The position numbers and the translations under genes were made by a program. The notes beneath the pieces were generated by a model. That model did no database searches. It worked only from the letters and a program-made list of their open reading frames with translations, and had not been told where the DNA came from. DNA of 64,000 nt from VKMB-3413 sp041027365 (GTDB lineage: Bacteria; Pseudomonadota; Alphaproteobacteria; Rhizobiales; Rhizobiaceae): NCBI RefSeq assembly GCF_041027365.1, contig NZ_JBFTEH010000007.1:229349-293348 (forward strand), read 5' to 3'. Shown here in pieces: positions 7,970 to 21,762 of this stretch (positions are counted from its first letter, which is position 1; the number at the start of each line of letters is the position of its first letter).

Positions 7970-9109
7970 TCAGGCGTGAGCGGGCAGGTCGCCCCGCGCC
8001 CAGCCGTCCTGCGTCTCGGCGGCGAAATCCTCAAACCGGCCGGCCTCGATGGCACCGCGGATGCCGGCCATCAGCGACTGGTAATAGGCGAGGTTGTTCC
8101 AGGTCAGCAGCATGCCGCCGAGCGACTCGTCGGAGCGGACGAGGTGGTGGAGATAGGCGCGTGAATAGTCGCGGGTCGCCGGGCAGTCGGAAGTCTCGTC
8201 CAGCGGCCGCGGATCCTCGGCGTGCCGGGCGTTCTTCAGGTTGATCTTGCCGAAGCGTGTATAGGCGAGGCCATGGCGGCCGGCCCGCGTCGGCATGACG
8301 CAGTCGAACATGTCGATGCCGCGGGCGACGGATTTCAGGATGTCGTCCGGCGTCCCGACGCCCATGAGATAGCGCGGCTTCTCCGTGGGCAGCACGGGCA
8401 GCGTCTCGTCCAGCGTCGCGAGCATGACGTCCTGCGGCTCGCCGACCGCGAGGCCGCCGACGGCGTAGCCCTTCAGGTCGAGGGCCGCGAGGCCCTGCGC
8501 CGAACGCTGGCGCAGGTCGACCTCGGTGCCGCCCTGGACGATGCCGAACATTGCCTTGCCGGGCTGGTCGCCGAACGCCGCCTTGCAGCGCTCGGCCCAG
8601 CGCAGCGACATCTCCATCGCCCGCTCGACCTCGGCCCGCTCGGCCGGCAGGCGCACGCATTCGTCGAGCTGCATCTGGATGTCGGAATCGAGCAGGCCCT
8701 GGATCTCGATCGAGCGTTCGGGCGTCAGCGAATGCACCGAGCCGTCGACATGCGAGCGGAAGGTGACGCCCTTTTCGTCGAGCTTTCTGAGCGCGGCGAG
8801 CGACATCACCTGGAAGCCGCCGGAATCGGTGAGGATCGGATACGGCCAGCGGGCGAAGTCGTGCAGGCCGCCGAGCTTGGCGACCCGCTCCGCGCCCGGG
8901 CGCAGCATCAGGTGGTAGACATTGCCGAGGATGATGTCCGCGCCGAGCTCGCGGACCTGTTCGAGATACATCGCCTTCACCGTGCCGGCGGTGCCGACCG
9001 GCATGAAGGCCGGCGTGCGCACGGTGCCGCGCGGCATCGAGACCTCGCCGCGGCGCGCCTTGCCGTCGGTGGCGATGAGGTGGAAGGTGAAATGGTCGGT
9101 CATCGTCAA
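7970..9109 (-). CDS. tgt: Queuine tRNA-ribosyltransferase (tRNA-guanine transglycosylase)
   Basis: A 379-residue TGT that swaps guanine-34 of GUN-anticodon tRNAs for the queuosine precursor preQ1. The catalytic aspartates lie in ILTDSGGFQ (Asp95) and MFDCVMPTR (Asp269, nucleophile), and the GIVQGG substrate loop is at 189-194. The usual C-terminal zinc site (CxCxxC plus His) is altered: the matching positions read Ser307, Cys309 and Thr312, and the His position is Asn338 in LLTWNNLAYY, so three of four ligands are missing. I recall the same change in Brucella-type TGTs. It is the last gene of a minus-strand operon, 12 bases after queA. Confidence 0.96.
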   Translation of the reverse strand: MTMTDHFTFHLIATDGKARRGEVSMPRGTVRTPAFMPVGTAGTVKAMYLEQVRELGADIILGNVYHLMLRPGAERVAKLGGLHDFARWPYPILTDSGGFQVMSLAALRKLDEKGVTFRSHVDGSVHSLTPERSIEIQGLLDSDIQMQLDECVRLPAERAEVERAMEMSLRWAERCKAAFGDQPGKAMFGIVQGGTEVDLRQRSAQGLAALDLKGYAVGGLAVGEPQDVMLATLDETLPVLPTEKPRYLMGVGTPDDILKSVARGIDMFDCVMPTRAGRHGLAYTRFGKINLKNARHAEDPRPLDETSDCPATRDYSRAYLHHLVRSDESLGGMLLTWNNLAYYQSLMAGIRGAIEAGRFEDFAAETQDGWARGDLPAHA

Positions 9110-9121
9110 ATCCCGCGTCGC

Positions 9122-10210
9122 CTAGAGCCGGTCGAGCAGGCAGGCGTCGCCGTAGGAATAGAAGCGGTAGCCGGTCTCGATCGCGTGGGCATAGGCCGCC
9201 TGCATCGTCTCGAGGCCGGAAAAGGCCGAGACCAGCATGAACAGCGTCGAGCGCGGCAGGTGGAAATTGGTCATCAGCCGGTCGACGGCGCGGAAGCGGT
9301 AGCCCGGCGTGATGAAGATGTCGGTCGGGCCGGAGAACGGGCGGATCGTGCCGTCTTCGTCCGCGGCGCTTTCGAGGAGGCGCAACACCGTGGTGCCGAC
9401 CGAGACGAGACGGCGGCCGCTGGCGCGCGCGGCATTCAGCCGCTCGGCCGTTGCCGCGTCGATGTGGCCGATCTCGGCATGCATGCGGTGATCGGCCGTG
9501 TCCTCGGCCTTCACCGGCAGGAAGGTCCCGGCCCCGACATGCAGCGTCAGGAACGCGGTGGAGACGCCGCGCCCGGCGAGCCGCGCCATCAGCTCCGGCG
9601 TGAAGTGGAGCCCGGCGGTCGGCGCCGCGACGGCGCCGTTCTCGCGGGCGTAGATCGTCTGGTAATCGGCCCGGTCCTGCGCATCCTCCGGCCGTTTCGA
9701 GGCGATGTAGGGCGGCAGCGGCACGTGGCCGACGGCGGCGATGGCCTCGTCCAGTGCCGGGCCGGAAAAGTCGAAGCGCAGCAGCGCCTCGCCCGCCTCC
9801 CCACGCTCCTCGACGGTCGCGTCGAGCGAGCCGAGAAGGCAGGCGTTGCCGCCCTTCCGTCCGAAGGCGATGCGGTCCCCGACCTTCACGCGCTTGGCCG
9901 GCCGCACGAAGGCGCGCCAGCGGTCCGGCGCGACGCGCATGTGCAGCGTCGCGTCGATCTCGGCGACGCCCTGCCCCGGCAGAGCGTCCGCGCGGCGACG
10001 GATGCCGCTCAGTTGCGCCGGAATGACCCGGGTGTCGTTGAAGACGACGACATCGCCCGGCTGGAGGAGATCCGGAAGGTCTCCCACCAGCCGGTCGCCG
10101 AGGCGCCCGTCCGTGCCCACCGTGAGCAGCCGCGCGCTCTCGCGCGGCGAAGCGGGCCGCAGCGCGATCCGCTCCTCCGGCAGCTCGAAGTCGAACAGGT
10201 CGACGCGCAT
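9122..10210 (-). CDS. queA: S-adenosylmethionine:tRNA ribosyltransferase-isomerase
   Basis: A 362-residue QueA that transfers the ribosyl part of SAM to preQ1-tRNA to form epoxyqueuosine. Family signatures are FDFELPEERIALRP at the N terminus, GDVVVFNDTRVIPAQL, and TAGLHFTPELM plus FHLPRSTLFMLVSAF near the C terminus. Length is normal. It is directly upstream of tgt with a 12-base gap and downstream of the cyclophilin gene with a 22-base gap, the standard alphaproteobacterial coaD-ppi-queA-tgt order. Confidence 0.97.
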   Translation of the reverse strand: MRVDLFDFELPEERIALRPASPRESARLLTVGTDGRLGDRLVGDLPDLLQPGDVVVFNDTRVIPAQLSGIRRRADALPGQGVAEIDATLHMRVAPDRWRAFVRPAKRVKVGDRIAFGRKGGNACLLGSLDATVEERGEAGEALLRFDFSGPALDEAIAAVGHVPLPPYIASKRPEDAQDRADYQTIYARENGAVAAPTAGLHFTPELMARLAGRGVSTAFLTLHVGAGTFLPVKAEDTADHRMHAEIGHIDAATAERLNAARASGRRLVSVGTTVLRLLESAADEDGTIRPFSGPTDIFITPGYRFRAVDRLMTNFHLPRSTLFMLVSAFSGLETMQAAYAHAIETGYRFYSYGDACLLDRL

Positions 10211-10232
10211 CGGGCTTCCCTGGGCCGGCCGA

Positions 10233-10739
10233 TCAGAGGTCGGCTGCGACCCGCATGGTGGTGATGGAATCGGGATCCTTCACCGGCTCGCCGCGCTTGA
10301 TCTGGTCGACGTTTTCCATGCCCTCGATCACTTCGCCCCAGACCGAATACTGCTTGTCGAGCCACGGGGCGCGATCGAAGCAGATGTAGAACTGCGAGTT
10401 GGCCGAGTCCGGATTGGCGGTGCGCGCCGCCGAAACCGTGCCGCGCTTGTGCGGCTCGCTCGAGAACTCCGCCTTCAGGTCCGGCTTGCCGGACCCGCCC
10501 ATGCCGGCGCGCGCGGCGTTGAAGTCCTTGCCGCCCTTCTTGCCGTACTGGACGTCGCCGGTCTGGGCCATGAAGCCGTCGATGACGCGGTGGAAGACGA
10601 CGCCGTCATAGGCGCCTTCGCGCGCGAGTTCCTTCACCCGCGCCACGTGGCCGGGCGCGAGATCGGGCCGCAGCTTGATGACGATCCGGCCCTTCGTGGT
10701 CTCGAGGACGAGGGTATCTTCGGGATTCTCGTAAGCCAT
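10233..10739 (-). CDS. Cytoplasmic peptidyl-prolyl cis-trans isomerase (cyclophilin type)
   Basis: A 168-residue cyclophilin with no signal peptide. Motifs: FHRVIDGFMAQTGD (catalytic Arg in FHRV), GTVSAARTANPDSANSQFYI and VIEGMENVDQI. The open frame extends further upstream, but AAGGAG lies 6 bases before the ATG at 10739, so that start is firm. It is the second of two cyclophilin genes in tandem; this one is cytoplasmic, the upstream copy exported. It probably accelerates proline isomerisation during folding. Confidence 0.94.
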   Translation of the reverse strand: MAYENPEDTLVLETTKGRIVIKLRPDLAPGHVARVKELAREGAYDGVVFHRVIDGFMAQTGDVQYGKKGGKDFNAARAGMGGSGKPDLKAEFSSEPHKRGTVSAARTANPDSANSQFYICFDRAPWLDKQYSVWGEVIEGMENVDQIKRGEPVKDPDSITTMRVAADL

Positions 10740-10870
10740 GTCGGGCTCCTTCGCATCATTCCTAACGAAACGGTCCGGGAATTGCCCGGACCGTCGACGA
10801 TATGGCGTCTCTTTGAGCGTATTCGACCGGCGGCACAAGCGCTCCGGCCGAATAGACGCCGATCCGCCGG

Positions 10871-11479
10871 TTATTTCTTGTCCGCCGCGACGCGCACTTT
10901 CAGCATCTTGTCCGGGTTCTGGACGGCGCCGTTCTGGGCCGGGTCGCCCTTCTTGATCTTGTCGACGACATCCATGCCGGAAACCACGTTGCCGACGACG
11001 GTGTACTGCCCGTCGAGGAAATCGCCGTCGGCGAGCATGATGAAGAACTGCGAATTCGCCGAGTTCGGATCCTGCGAGCGCGCCATGCCAACGGTGCCGC
11101 GCTTGAACGGTTCCTTGGAGAATTCCGCCTTCAGGTCGGGCTTGTCCGAGCCGCCCATGCCGGCCTGGCTGAGGTCGGAGTTCTTGCCGCTCGCCTTGCC
11201 GTACTGAACGTCGCCGGTCTGCGCCATGAAGCCGGCGATCACCCGGTGGAAGACGACGTCGTCATAGGCGCCCTCGCGCGCCAGTTCCTTGATCCGCTTG
11301 ACGTGGTTCGGCGCGAGGTCGGGCCGGAGGCGGATGTCGATGTCGCCGTATTTGGTGGTGATCACCAGTTCGTTCTGCGGATCGACCTTCTGCGCCTGCC
11401 CGCTCTGGGCGGCGGCCGGACCGGCGAAGGCCGCAACGGCGACAGCGGCCGCAAGGCCGATCGTGGCTAGAAACTTCAT
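10871..11479 (-). CDS. Periplasmic peptidyl-prolyl cis-trans isomerase (cyclophilin type)
   Basis: A 202-residue cyclophilin with a signal peptide (MKFLATIGLAAAVAVAAFAG, cleavage after AAA-Q near residue 25). The core repeats the motifs of its neighbour: FHRVIAGFMAQTGD, GTVGMARSQDPNSANSQFFI, GMDVVDKI. The close similarity of the two adjacent genes points to tandem duplication with a split between periplasm and cytoplasm. It lies 37 bases after coaD and 131 bases before the next cyclophilin gene. Confidence 0.94.
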   Translation of the reverse strand: MKFLATIGLAAAVAVAAFAGPAAAQSGQAQKVDPQNELVITTKYGDIDIRLRPDLAPNHVKRIKELAREGAYDDVVFHRVIAGFMAQTGDVQYGKASGKNSDLSQAGMGGSDKPDLKAEFSKEPFKRGTVGMARSQDPNSANSQFFIMLADGDFLDGQYTVVGNVVSGMDVVDKIKKGDPAQNGAVQNPDKMLKVRVAADKK

Positions 11480-11516
11480 GTCTCGAAATCCCCCAGGCGG
11501 CGCCCGGGCTTCCGGG

Positions 11517-12008
11517 TCAGCCGAGTTTTAAGCGTATCGCTCGCGCGACGTTTTCGGGCACGAATCGTGCGACGTCCCCACCCATTCGGGCGATCTGGCG
11601 AACCAATGTGGCGGTAATGGGCCTCGTCGCGGGCGAAGCCGGAAAGAACAGCGTGGCGATGTCCGGCCGCATCGCGCCGTTCATTCCCGCCATCTGCATC
11701 TCGTAATCGAGGTCGGTGCCGTCGCGCAGACCGCGCACCAGCGCCACCGCCCCCGCCTCGCCGGCGGCCTCGACGACGAGGCCGTCGAAGGCGACGACGT
11801 CCACTACCCCGCCGGCCGCCGCCCCGTCGGCAGCCAAAGCCTCGCGGATCATCGCGGCGCGCTCGCCGAACTCGAACATCGGCTGCTTGCCCGGATGAAC
11901 CCCGATCCCGACCACCACCTCGTCGAAGGCCGCCAGCGCCTGGCGCAGGATGTCGAGATGACCCAGCGTCAGGGGATCGAAGGAGCCGGGATAGAACGCG
12001 CGCTTCAT
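11517..12008 (-). CDS. coaD: Phosphopantetheine adenylyltransferase
   Basis: A 163-residue enzyme for the fourth step of coenzyme A synthesis (4'-phosphopantetheine plus ATP to dephospho-CoA). The nucleotidyltransferase motif is at the start: YPGSFDPLTLGHLDI, with Thr14-Leu-Gly-His17 as the TxGH signature. LVRGLRDGTDLDYEMQMAGMN is the conserved substrate-binding block, and FFPASPATRPITATLVRQIA the C-terminal one. First gene of the operon that continues through the cyclophilins, queA and tgt. Confidence 0.97.
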   Translation of the reverse strand: MKRAFYPGSFDPLTLGHLDILRQALAAFDEVVVGIGVHPGKQPMFEFGERAAMIREALAADGAAAGGVVDVVAFDGLVVEAAGEAGAVALVRGLRDGTDLDYEMQMAGMNGAMRPDIATLFFPASPATRPITATLVRQIARMGGDVARFVPENVARAIRLKLG

Positions 12009-12189
12009 GGGATCTGCTGCCTCTTTAACCGAGCGTCACCGCACGCCATATGTGGCGGGACAGATCACCCACTCCCCGTGCCACCGGCCCAAACCTTGCG
12101 ACGGACACGACGCGTTCACCAAACAAATTGCGGCTTTGGGAACGATTTTAGCGGAATCTGGTTGTCTGCGCGAATATGGAGATCGCCCA

Positions 12190-12318
12190 ATGATGGTTTT
12201 CGCTCTGTCCATGGCCATGGTGCTGACGCTCGCCACCGCCACGGCCATCGCGCTTCACAATGAAGCGCAGGAATCGCGGGTCAAGGTTCTCGCCAAGAAG
12301 TCCCGCAAGTTCTACTGA
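12190..12318 (+). CDS. Small hypothetical membrane peptide, 42 residues
   Basis: MMVFALSMAMVLTLATATAI forms one hydrophobic segment, followed by a charged tail ending KVLAKKSRKFY. GGAG is about 8 bases upstream of the ATG (12190). Topology would be N-out/C-in with a basic cytoplasmic tail by the positive-inside rule. A longer frame from 12007 has no ribosome site. It sits between coaD and gyrA. I know no family; small size makes it uncertain. Confidence 0.45.
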   Translation: MMVFALSMAMVLTLATATAIALHNEAQESRVKVLAKKSRKFY

Positions 12319-12439
12319 GGGCCGGCGCGCCTGCGGTGACCCGACGCTCCGGCAAGAAGGTTCCGCCGCCGTTGGACTAATGGCGCTTCGATGATCGATC
12401 GGTCTTAAGACACTCAGCCTGACATCGATCGCATGCTTC

Positions 12440-12475
12440 AAAAGGGCGACCGGCACTGCTGCCGGCCGCCTTTTT
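12440..12475 (-). terminator. Rho-independent terminator after gyrA
   Basis: GC-rich hairpin: AAAAGGGCGACCGGCA paired with TGCCGGCCGCCTTTTT around a short loop. On the minus strand it is followed by CCCTTTTG, just after the gyrA stop. The T-run on the plus side suggests it may also stop plus-strand transcripts. Confidence 0.8.
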
Positions 12476-12480
12476 CGTTC

Positions 12481-15366
<2,886 letters not shown>

Positions 15367-15400
15367 GGAGCTGTCCTGACTGCCTCAAATTCGGTGCCAC

Positions 15401-15429
15401 GTCATAACGCGGCGGGGGTCGGAGAGCAA
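15401..15429 (-). promoter_or_regulatory. Candidate sigma-70 promoter for gyrA
   Basis: Minus strand TTGCTC (15429-15424), 17-base spacer, TATGAC (15406-15401); predicted start near 15394, about 28 bases before the gyrA TTG codon. Confidence 0.5.
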
Positions 15430-15637
15430 ATTTCCAGCCCTTTCGAATATGGGAATTTCCCCATCGGAAACAATGGCTTCCGAGACCGGGAAAAGAAACG
15501 TCGGGAAGCGTTTCCGCCAGCCGTCGTGAATCGGCAGAATCGCGGCCCGGCGACCCGGGAATCACGCCCCGACGGCCTTTGACGCTCGGGGCGAACCTGC
15601 TACCCCGGTGGCGTGGCAGAACGACCCGCGGGGCCCG

Positions 15638-16285
15638 ATGTTCGACCTTCTCCTGAGCGGCTTCGTCACGCTCTTCGTGATCCTCGACCCGCTCGGTCTC
15701 GTGCCGATGTTTCTCGCGCTGACGCTCGGCGCGGGGGCTGCGGAACGCCGGGAGCTCGCCTTTCGCGCTTCGGTCATCGCCTTCGCCATCCTCGCCGTGT
15801 TCGCGCTCACGGGCCCGATGGTGCTCGAAGGGCTCGGCATCACGCTCGGCGCCTTTCGGGTGGCGGGCGGCCTCTTCCTGTTCTGGATCGGCTTCGAACT
15901 CGTCTTCGAAAAGCGCAACGAACGCAAAGGCCGCAGCGCCATCCACGCGGTCGACGAGCCGGAGGCCGCGGATATCGCCGCCTTCCCGCTGGCGATCCCG
16001 CTGATGGCGGGACCGGGCGCGATCTCGGCGGTGATCCTGCTCGCCGGCAACCTGCCGACGGTCGTCGGCAAGGCCGGCCTCCTCCTCGTCATCTTCGTCG
16101 CCCTTGCCGCGACCTTCGCCTGCCTCGCACTCGCCCACAGTCTCGACCGCTTCATCGGCGCGACCGGGCGCGCGGTGATCTCGCGGCTGCTCGGCGTTCT
16201 CCTCGCCGCGCTCGCGGTGCAATTCGTCGCGGACGGCGCCGCCGCCCTCGTCGGAACCAGCCGGATTCTCCTGCCGAATAGTTGA
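15638..16285 (+). CDS. MarC family integral membrane protein
   Basis: A 215-residue protein with six hydrophobic segments. The signatures FVTLFVILDPLGLVPMFLAL in the first helix and FPLAIPLMAGPGAISAVILL in the middle are those of the MarC family. Despite the name, MarC is not shown to be a drug exporter and its function is open. An in-frame GTG at 15608 would add ten residues; neither start has a strong ribosome site, and I prefer the ATG because it places the first helix directly at the N terminus. Its stop overlaps the leader of the CDF transporter gene downstream. Confidence 0.88.
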   Translation: MFDLLLSGFVTLFVILDPLGLVPMFLALTLGAGAAERRELAFRASVIAFAILAVFALTGPMVLEGLGITLGAFRVAGGLFLFWIGFELVFEKRNERKGRSAIHAVDEPEAADIAAFPLAIPLMAGPGAISAVILLAGNLPTVVGKAGLLLVIFVALAATFACLALAHSLDRFIGATGRAVISRLLGVLLAALAVQFVADGAAALVGTSRILLPNS

Positions 16286-16341
16286 GAAGCGAACCAAATC
16301 GCCTTTCGGCTGTTGTGCCTCACGAAACCGGGAAGAGGTCC

Positions 16342-17340
16342 ATGGCACGCTCGAAAGCAAAGCAGAACACCGACGAAGACGGCAGCAAGACGACGGTCTA
16401 TGCCGCGATCGGCTCGAACCTCGCCATTGCCGTGACCAAGTTCGGCGCGGCAATGTTCACCGGCTCGTCCTCGATGCTGGCGGAGGGCATCCACTCCGTC
16501 ATCGACACGGCCAACGAGGGCTTCCTGCTGCTCGGCATGCATCGGGCGAAGAAGCCGGCGACGGACAAGCACCCCTTCGGCTACGGCGTCGAGGTCTACT
16601 TCTGGTCCTTCGTCGTCGCAATCCTGATCTTCGCCCTCGGCGCGGGCTTCTCGATCTTCGAGGGCGTCGAGACGCTGATGACCGGGGAAAGCGGCGGCGT
16701 CGATTCGCCGATCATCGCCCTGGTGGTGCTCGGCCTCGCCTTCTGCTTCGAGGGCTATTCCTGGAGCGTCGCCTTCCGCGAGTTTCAGGAGCGCCGCAAG
16801 GGCCGCGGCTTCTTCCGCGACTTCCGAGACCTGAAGGACCCGTCGATCTTCATCGTCCTGTTCGAGGATTCGGCCGCCTGCATCGGCGTCGTCATCGCCG
16901 CACTGGGCATCGGCCTCTCCTGGGCGACCGGTATCCACCAGTTCGACGCGATCGGTTCGATCCTGATCGGCATCCTTCTGGCCGTGACCGCCGTCCTCCT
17001 CGCCATCGAGACGAAGGGCCTGCTGATCGGCGAGTCCGCCGGTCCGGAGATTGAAGAGACGGTCCACGACCGGGTGTCCGGCATCGACGAGATCGTCGCG
17101 GTGAACGAGCTGCGCACGCTCCACCTCGGGCCGAGCGACGTGCTCCTGACGATGAGCGTGGACTTCAAGGACGACGTCCCGTCGCAGCGCATCGAGGCGG
17201 TCGTCAGCGAGATCGAGCGGCGCGTGAAGCAGCGCTTCCCCATCGTGCGTCGCGTCTACATCGAGGTGCAGTCGCAGTCGGGCCACAAGAGCTTCGCCGA
17301 CCCCGGCAACGGCGCGCCGGTCGAGGCACTCGCGGAGTAG
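16342..17340 (+). CDS. Cation diffusion facilitator family transporter
   Basis: A 332-residue CDF transporter: about six membrane helices up to residue 220, then a cytoplasmic ferredoxin-like domain that ends in an Ala/Glu tail. The first metal-site motif is intact, EGIHSVIDTANE with His51 and Asp55. The second site, normally HxxxD in helix 5, reads FEDSAACIG (174-182), so it lacks the His. This variant defines a subgroup of CDF proteins and makes the metal uncertain (zinc, iron or manganese). GGAAGAGG precedes the ATG at 16342, which overrules a longer frame from 16282. Confidence 0.9.
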   Translation: MARSKAKQNTDEDGSKTTVYAAIGSNLAIAVTKFGAAMFTGSSSMLAEGIHSVIDTANEGFLLLGMHRAKKPATDKHPFGYGVEVYFWSFVVAILIFALGAGFSIFEGVETLMTGESGGVDSPIIALVVLGLAFCFEGYSWSVAFREFQERRKGRGFFRDFRDLKDPSIFIVLFEDSAACIGVVIAALGIGLSWATGIHQFDAIGSILIGILLAVTAVLLAIETKGLLIGESAGPEIEETVHDRVSGIDEIVAVNELRTLHLGPSDVLLTMSVDFKDDVPSQRIEAVVSEIERRVKQRFPIVRRVYIEVQSQSGHKSFADPGNGAPVEALAE

Positions 17341-17452
17341 CGGGCCCGCGCAACGAATCCCGGCCGCCTCGCGACCGGGATATCCTCATCATGCGGTCTC
17401 GCCGCCGCCGGCTCGGCCGGCAGCGGATGAGGTGGAGAAACCTGTCCCTGGC

Positions 17453-17983
17453 TTAGAACGGGATCTCGTCGTCGAGATCGCGCGAACCGCCGCCGCCGCC
17501 ATAGCCACCACCGCCGGACGATCCGCCGCCGTAGCCGCCACCACCGCCGCCGCCGCGCTCGTAGCCGCCGCCACCGCCGCGCGAGCCGCCGCCTTCGTAG
17601 CCGCCACCACCCTGGGAGCCGCCGCCCTCGCCGCGCCCGCCGAGCATCTGCAGCTCGCCGCGGAAGCGCTGCAGCACCACCTCGGTCGTGTACTTCTTCT
17701 GGCCGGACTGGTCCTCCCAGCTGCGGGTCTGCAGCTGGCCCTCGATGTACACCGTCGAGCCCTTCTTCAGATACTGCTCGGCGACCTTCACGAGGTTCTC
17801 GTTGAAGATGACCACGTTGTGCCACTCGGTGCGCTCGCGCCGCTCGCCGGACGCCTTGTCGCGCCAGGTCTCCGAGGTCGCAATGCGCAGATTGGCGACG
17901 GCATCCCCGGAATTCAGGCGCCGGATCTCCGGATCGGCCCCGAGATTGCCGACCAGGATCACCTTGTTGACGCTGCCTGCCAT
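17453..17983 (-). CDS. ssb: Single-stranded DNA-binding protein
   Basis: A 176-residue SSB. The OB fold (1-110) has MAGSVNKVILVGNLGADPEIR, TSETWRDKASGERRERTEWHNVV and YIEGQLQTRSWEDQSGQKKY. It is followed by a linker of about 50 residues built almost wholly of Gly, Tyr, Ser and Arg, and the acidic tip DLDDEIPF, which docks SSB-interacting repair and replication proteins. Divergent from uvrA; a LexA box lies in the shared region, so SOS control of one or both genes is likely. Confidence 0.97.
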   Translation of the reverse strand: MAGSVNKVILVGNLGADPEIRRLNSGDAVANLRIATSETWRDKASGERRERTEWHNVVIFNENLVKVAEQYLKKGSTVYIEGQLQTRSWEDQSGQKKYTTEVVLQRFRGELQMLGGRGEGGGSQGGGGYEGGGSRGGGGGYERGGGGGGGYGGGSSGGGGYGGGGGSRDLDDEIPF

Positions 17984-18105
17984 GTCGAAAACTCCATCTC
18001 TGTCTCGCCCGACCTTAGCCGAGCGCGCCCGCGCCCGAAAGCCGCAACCGGCGCCGTCAGCCGCCGCCGCCCTCGCCTGTCCCCATCAATCTGGGACGGC
18101 CGGGC

Positions 18106-18134
18106 TTGCTGCGCGACAGCCGACCATATAGAAC
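18106..18134 (+). promoter_or_regulatory. Candidate uvrA promoter overlapping the LexA box
   Basis: TTGCTG (18106-18111), 17-base spacer, TAGAAC (18129-18134). The -10 element overlaps the left half of the LexA box, the expected geometry for SOS repression. TATAGA at 18127 is an alternative -10. Confidence 0.45.
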
Positions 18135-18145
18135 GAAGGAAGAAC
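18131..18145 (+). promoter_or_regulatory. LexA-binding site (SOS box) in the ssb-uvrA intergenic region
   Basis: GAACGAAGGAAGAAC is an exact GAAC-N7-GAAC direct repeat, the established LexA recognition sequence of Alphaproteobacteria. It is about 100 bases upstream of the uvrA ATG and 148 bases upstream of ssb. Both genes are known SOS-regulated members in this class, so the site is very likely functional. Confidence 0.85.
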
Positions 18146-18243
18146 AAACAACCCGTCTGGTGCAGCGTCGCACCGCCTTGGAAGGAGGCGGGGCGAGTCT
18201 TAAGTAGTGCGTTGCTTCCCAGACAAGGACCGGCGAACGCCTC

Positions 18244-21165
<2,922 letters not shown>

Positions 21166-21167
21166 AG

Positions 21168-21758
21168 ATGTTTTCTGAATTTGAAAGGTATCTTCTGCAG
21201 GTCGCTCCACCCTCAAGCGGCCTCCGTCCATTCATCTGCGAGGGTTCGCCGCTAGAATGTGACGTCGCTCTGGTTGGCTATAATCCAGCCACAGCTCTAG
21301 AAGCAGATTTCTGGGAGTTCTGGGTTCCCGGTCAAGGCTTCGACAAAGCAAGGTGGTTTGAAACCTACAAAAGTGAGCGGCGGAGCAAACCGCTGAAGCC
21401 GGGCAAGAGCAGGCGGACTCCCGTCAGCCCAACTCGCAAGCGGATTGAATTGTTCCTAGACGGACTCGGCGACCGTAAATGCATCGAAACAAACCTCTAT
21501 TGGGATGCAAGTCCGGATATCTCGTCGCATCAACCCGCAACCCAATCCCACCTTGTCGAGCTGCTCCAACAGATTCCGGCACTGAGGTTGGTAGTTTGCC
21601 ATCATGGCAATGCCTTTCAGATGTTGAGTGCACGCATTCCATCTGTCGAGATTAGACAGGTTGATCACTTCGCGAGTCGCAAACGAGGTTGGACCGACCG
21701 GGCTGCTTTCGAGTTGGGTCAGCGCATGCGCAGTCTTTGCGATGCTTTAAGCGGATGA
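21168..21758 (+). CDS. Hypothetical protein with uracil-DNA-glycosylase-like motifs
   Basis: A 196-residue protein starting two bases after the uvrA stop; GGAG at the end of uvrA serves as ribosome site, so translation may be coupled. Base composition drops sharply (near half GC by eye, against roughly two thirds around it) and codon choice differs, a sign of transfer. Motifs suggest the UDG superfamily fold: VALVGYNPATAL (like GxNPG), CIETNLYWDASP, LVVCHHGNAFQML and VDHFASRKRGW (a His-containing motif near the C terminus). The order and spacing fit, but the match is from memory, and the catalytic residues are not certain. No signal peptide or membrane helix. Confidence 0.6.
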   Translation: MFSEFERYLLQVAPPSSGLRPFICEGSPLECDVALVGYNPATALEADFWEFWVPGQGFDKARWFETYKSERRSKPLKPGKSRRTPVSPTRKRIELFLDGLGDRKCIETNLYWDASPDISSHQPATQSHLVELLQQIPALRLVVCHHGNAFQMLSARIPSVEIRQVDHFASRKRGWTDRAAFELGQRMRSLCDALSG

Positions 21759-21762
21759 AGAA

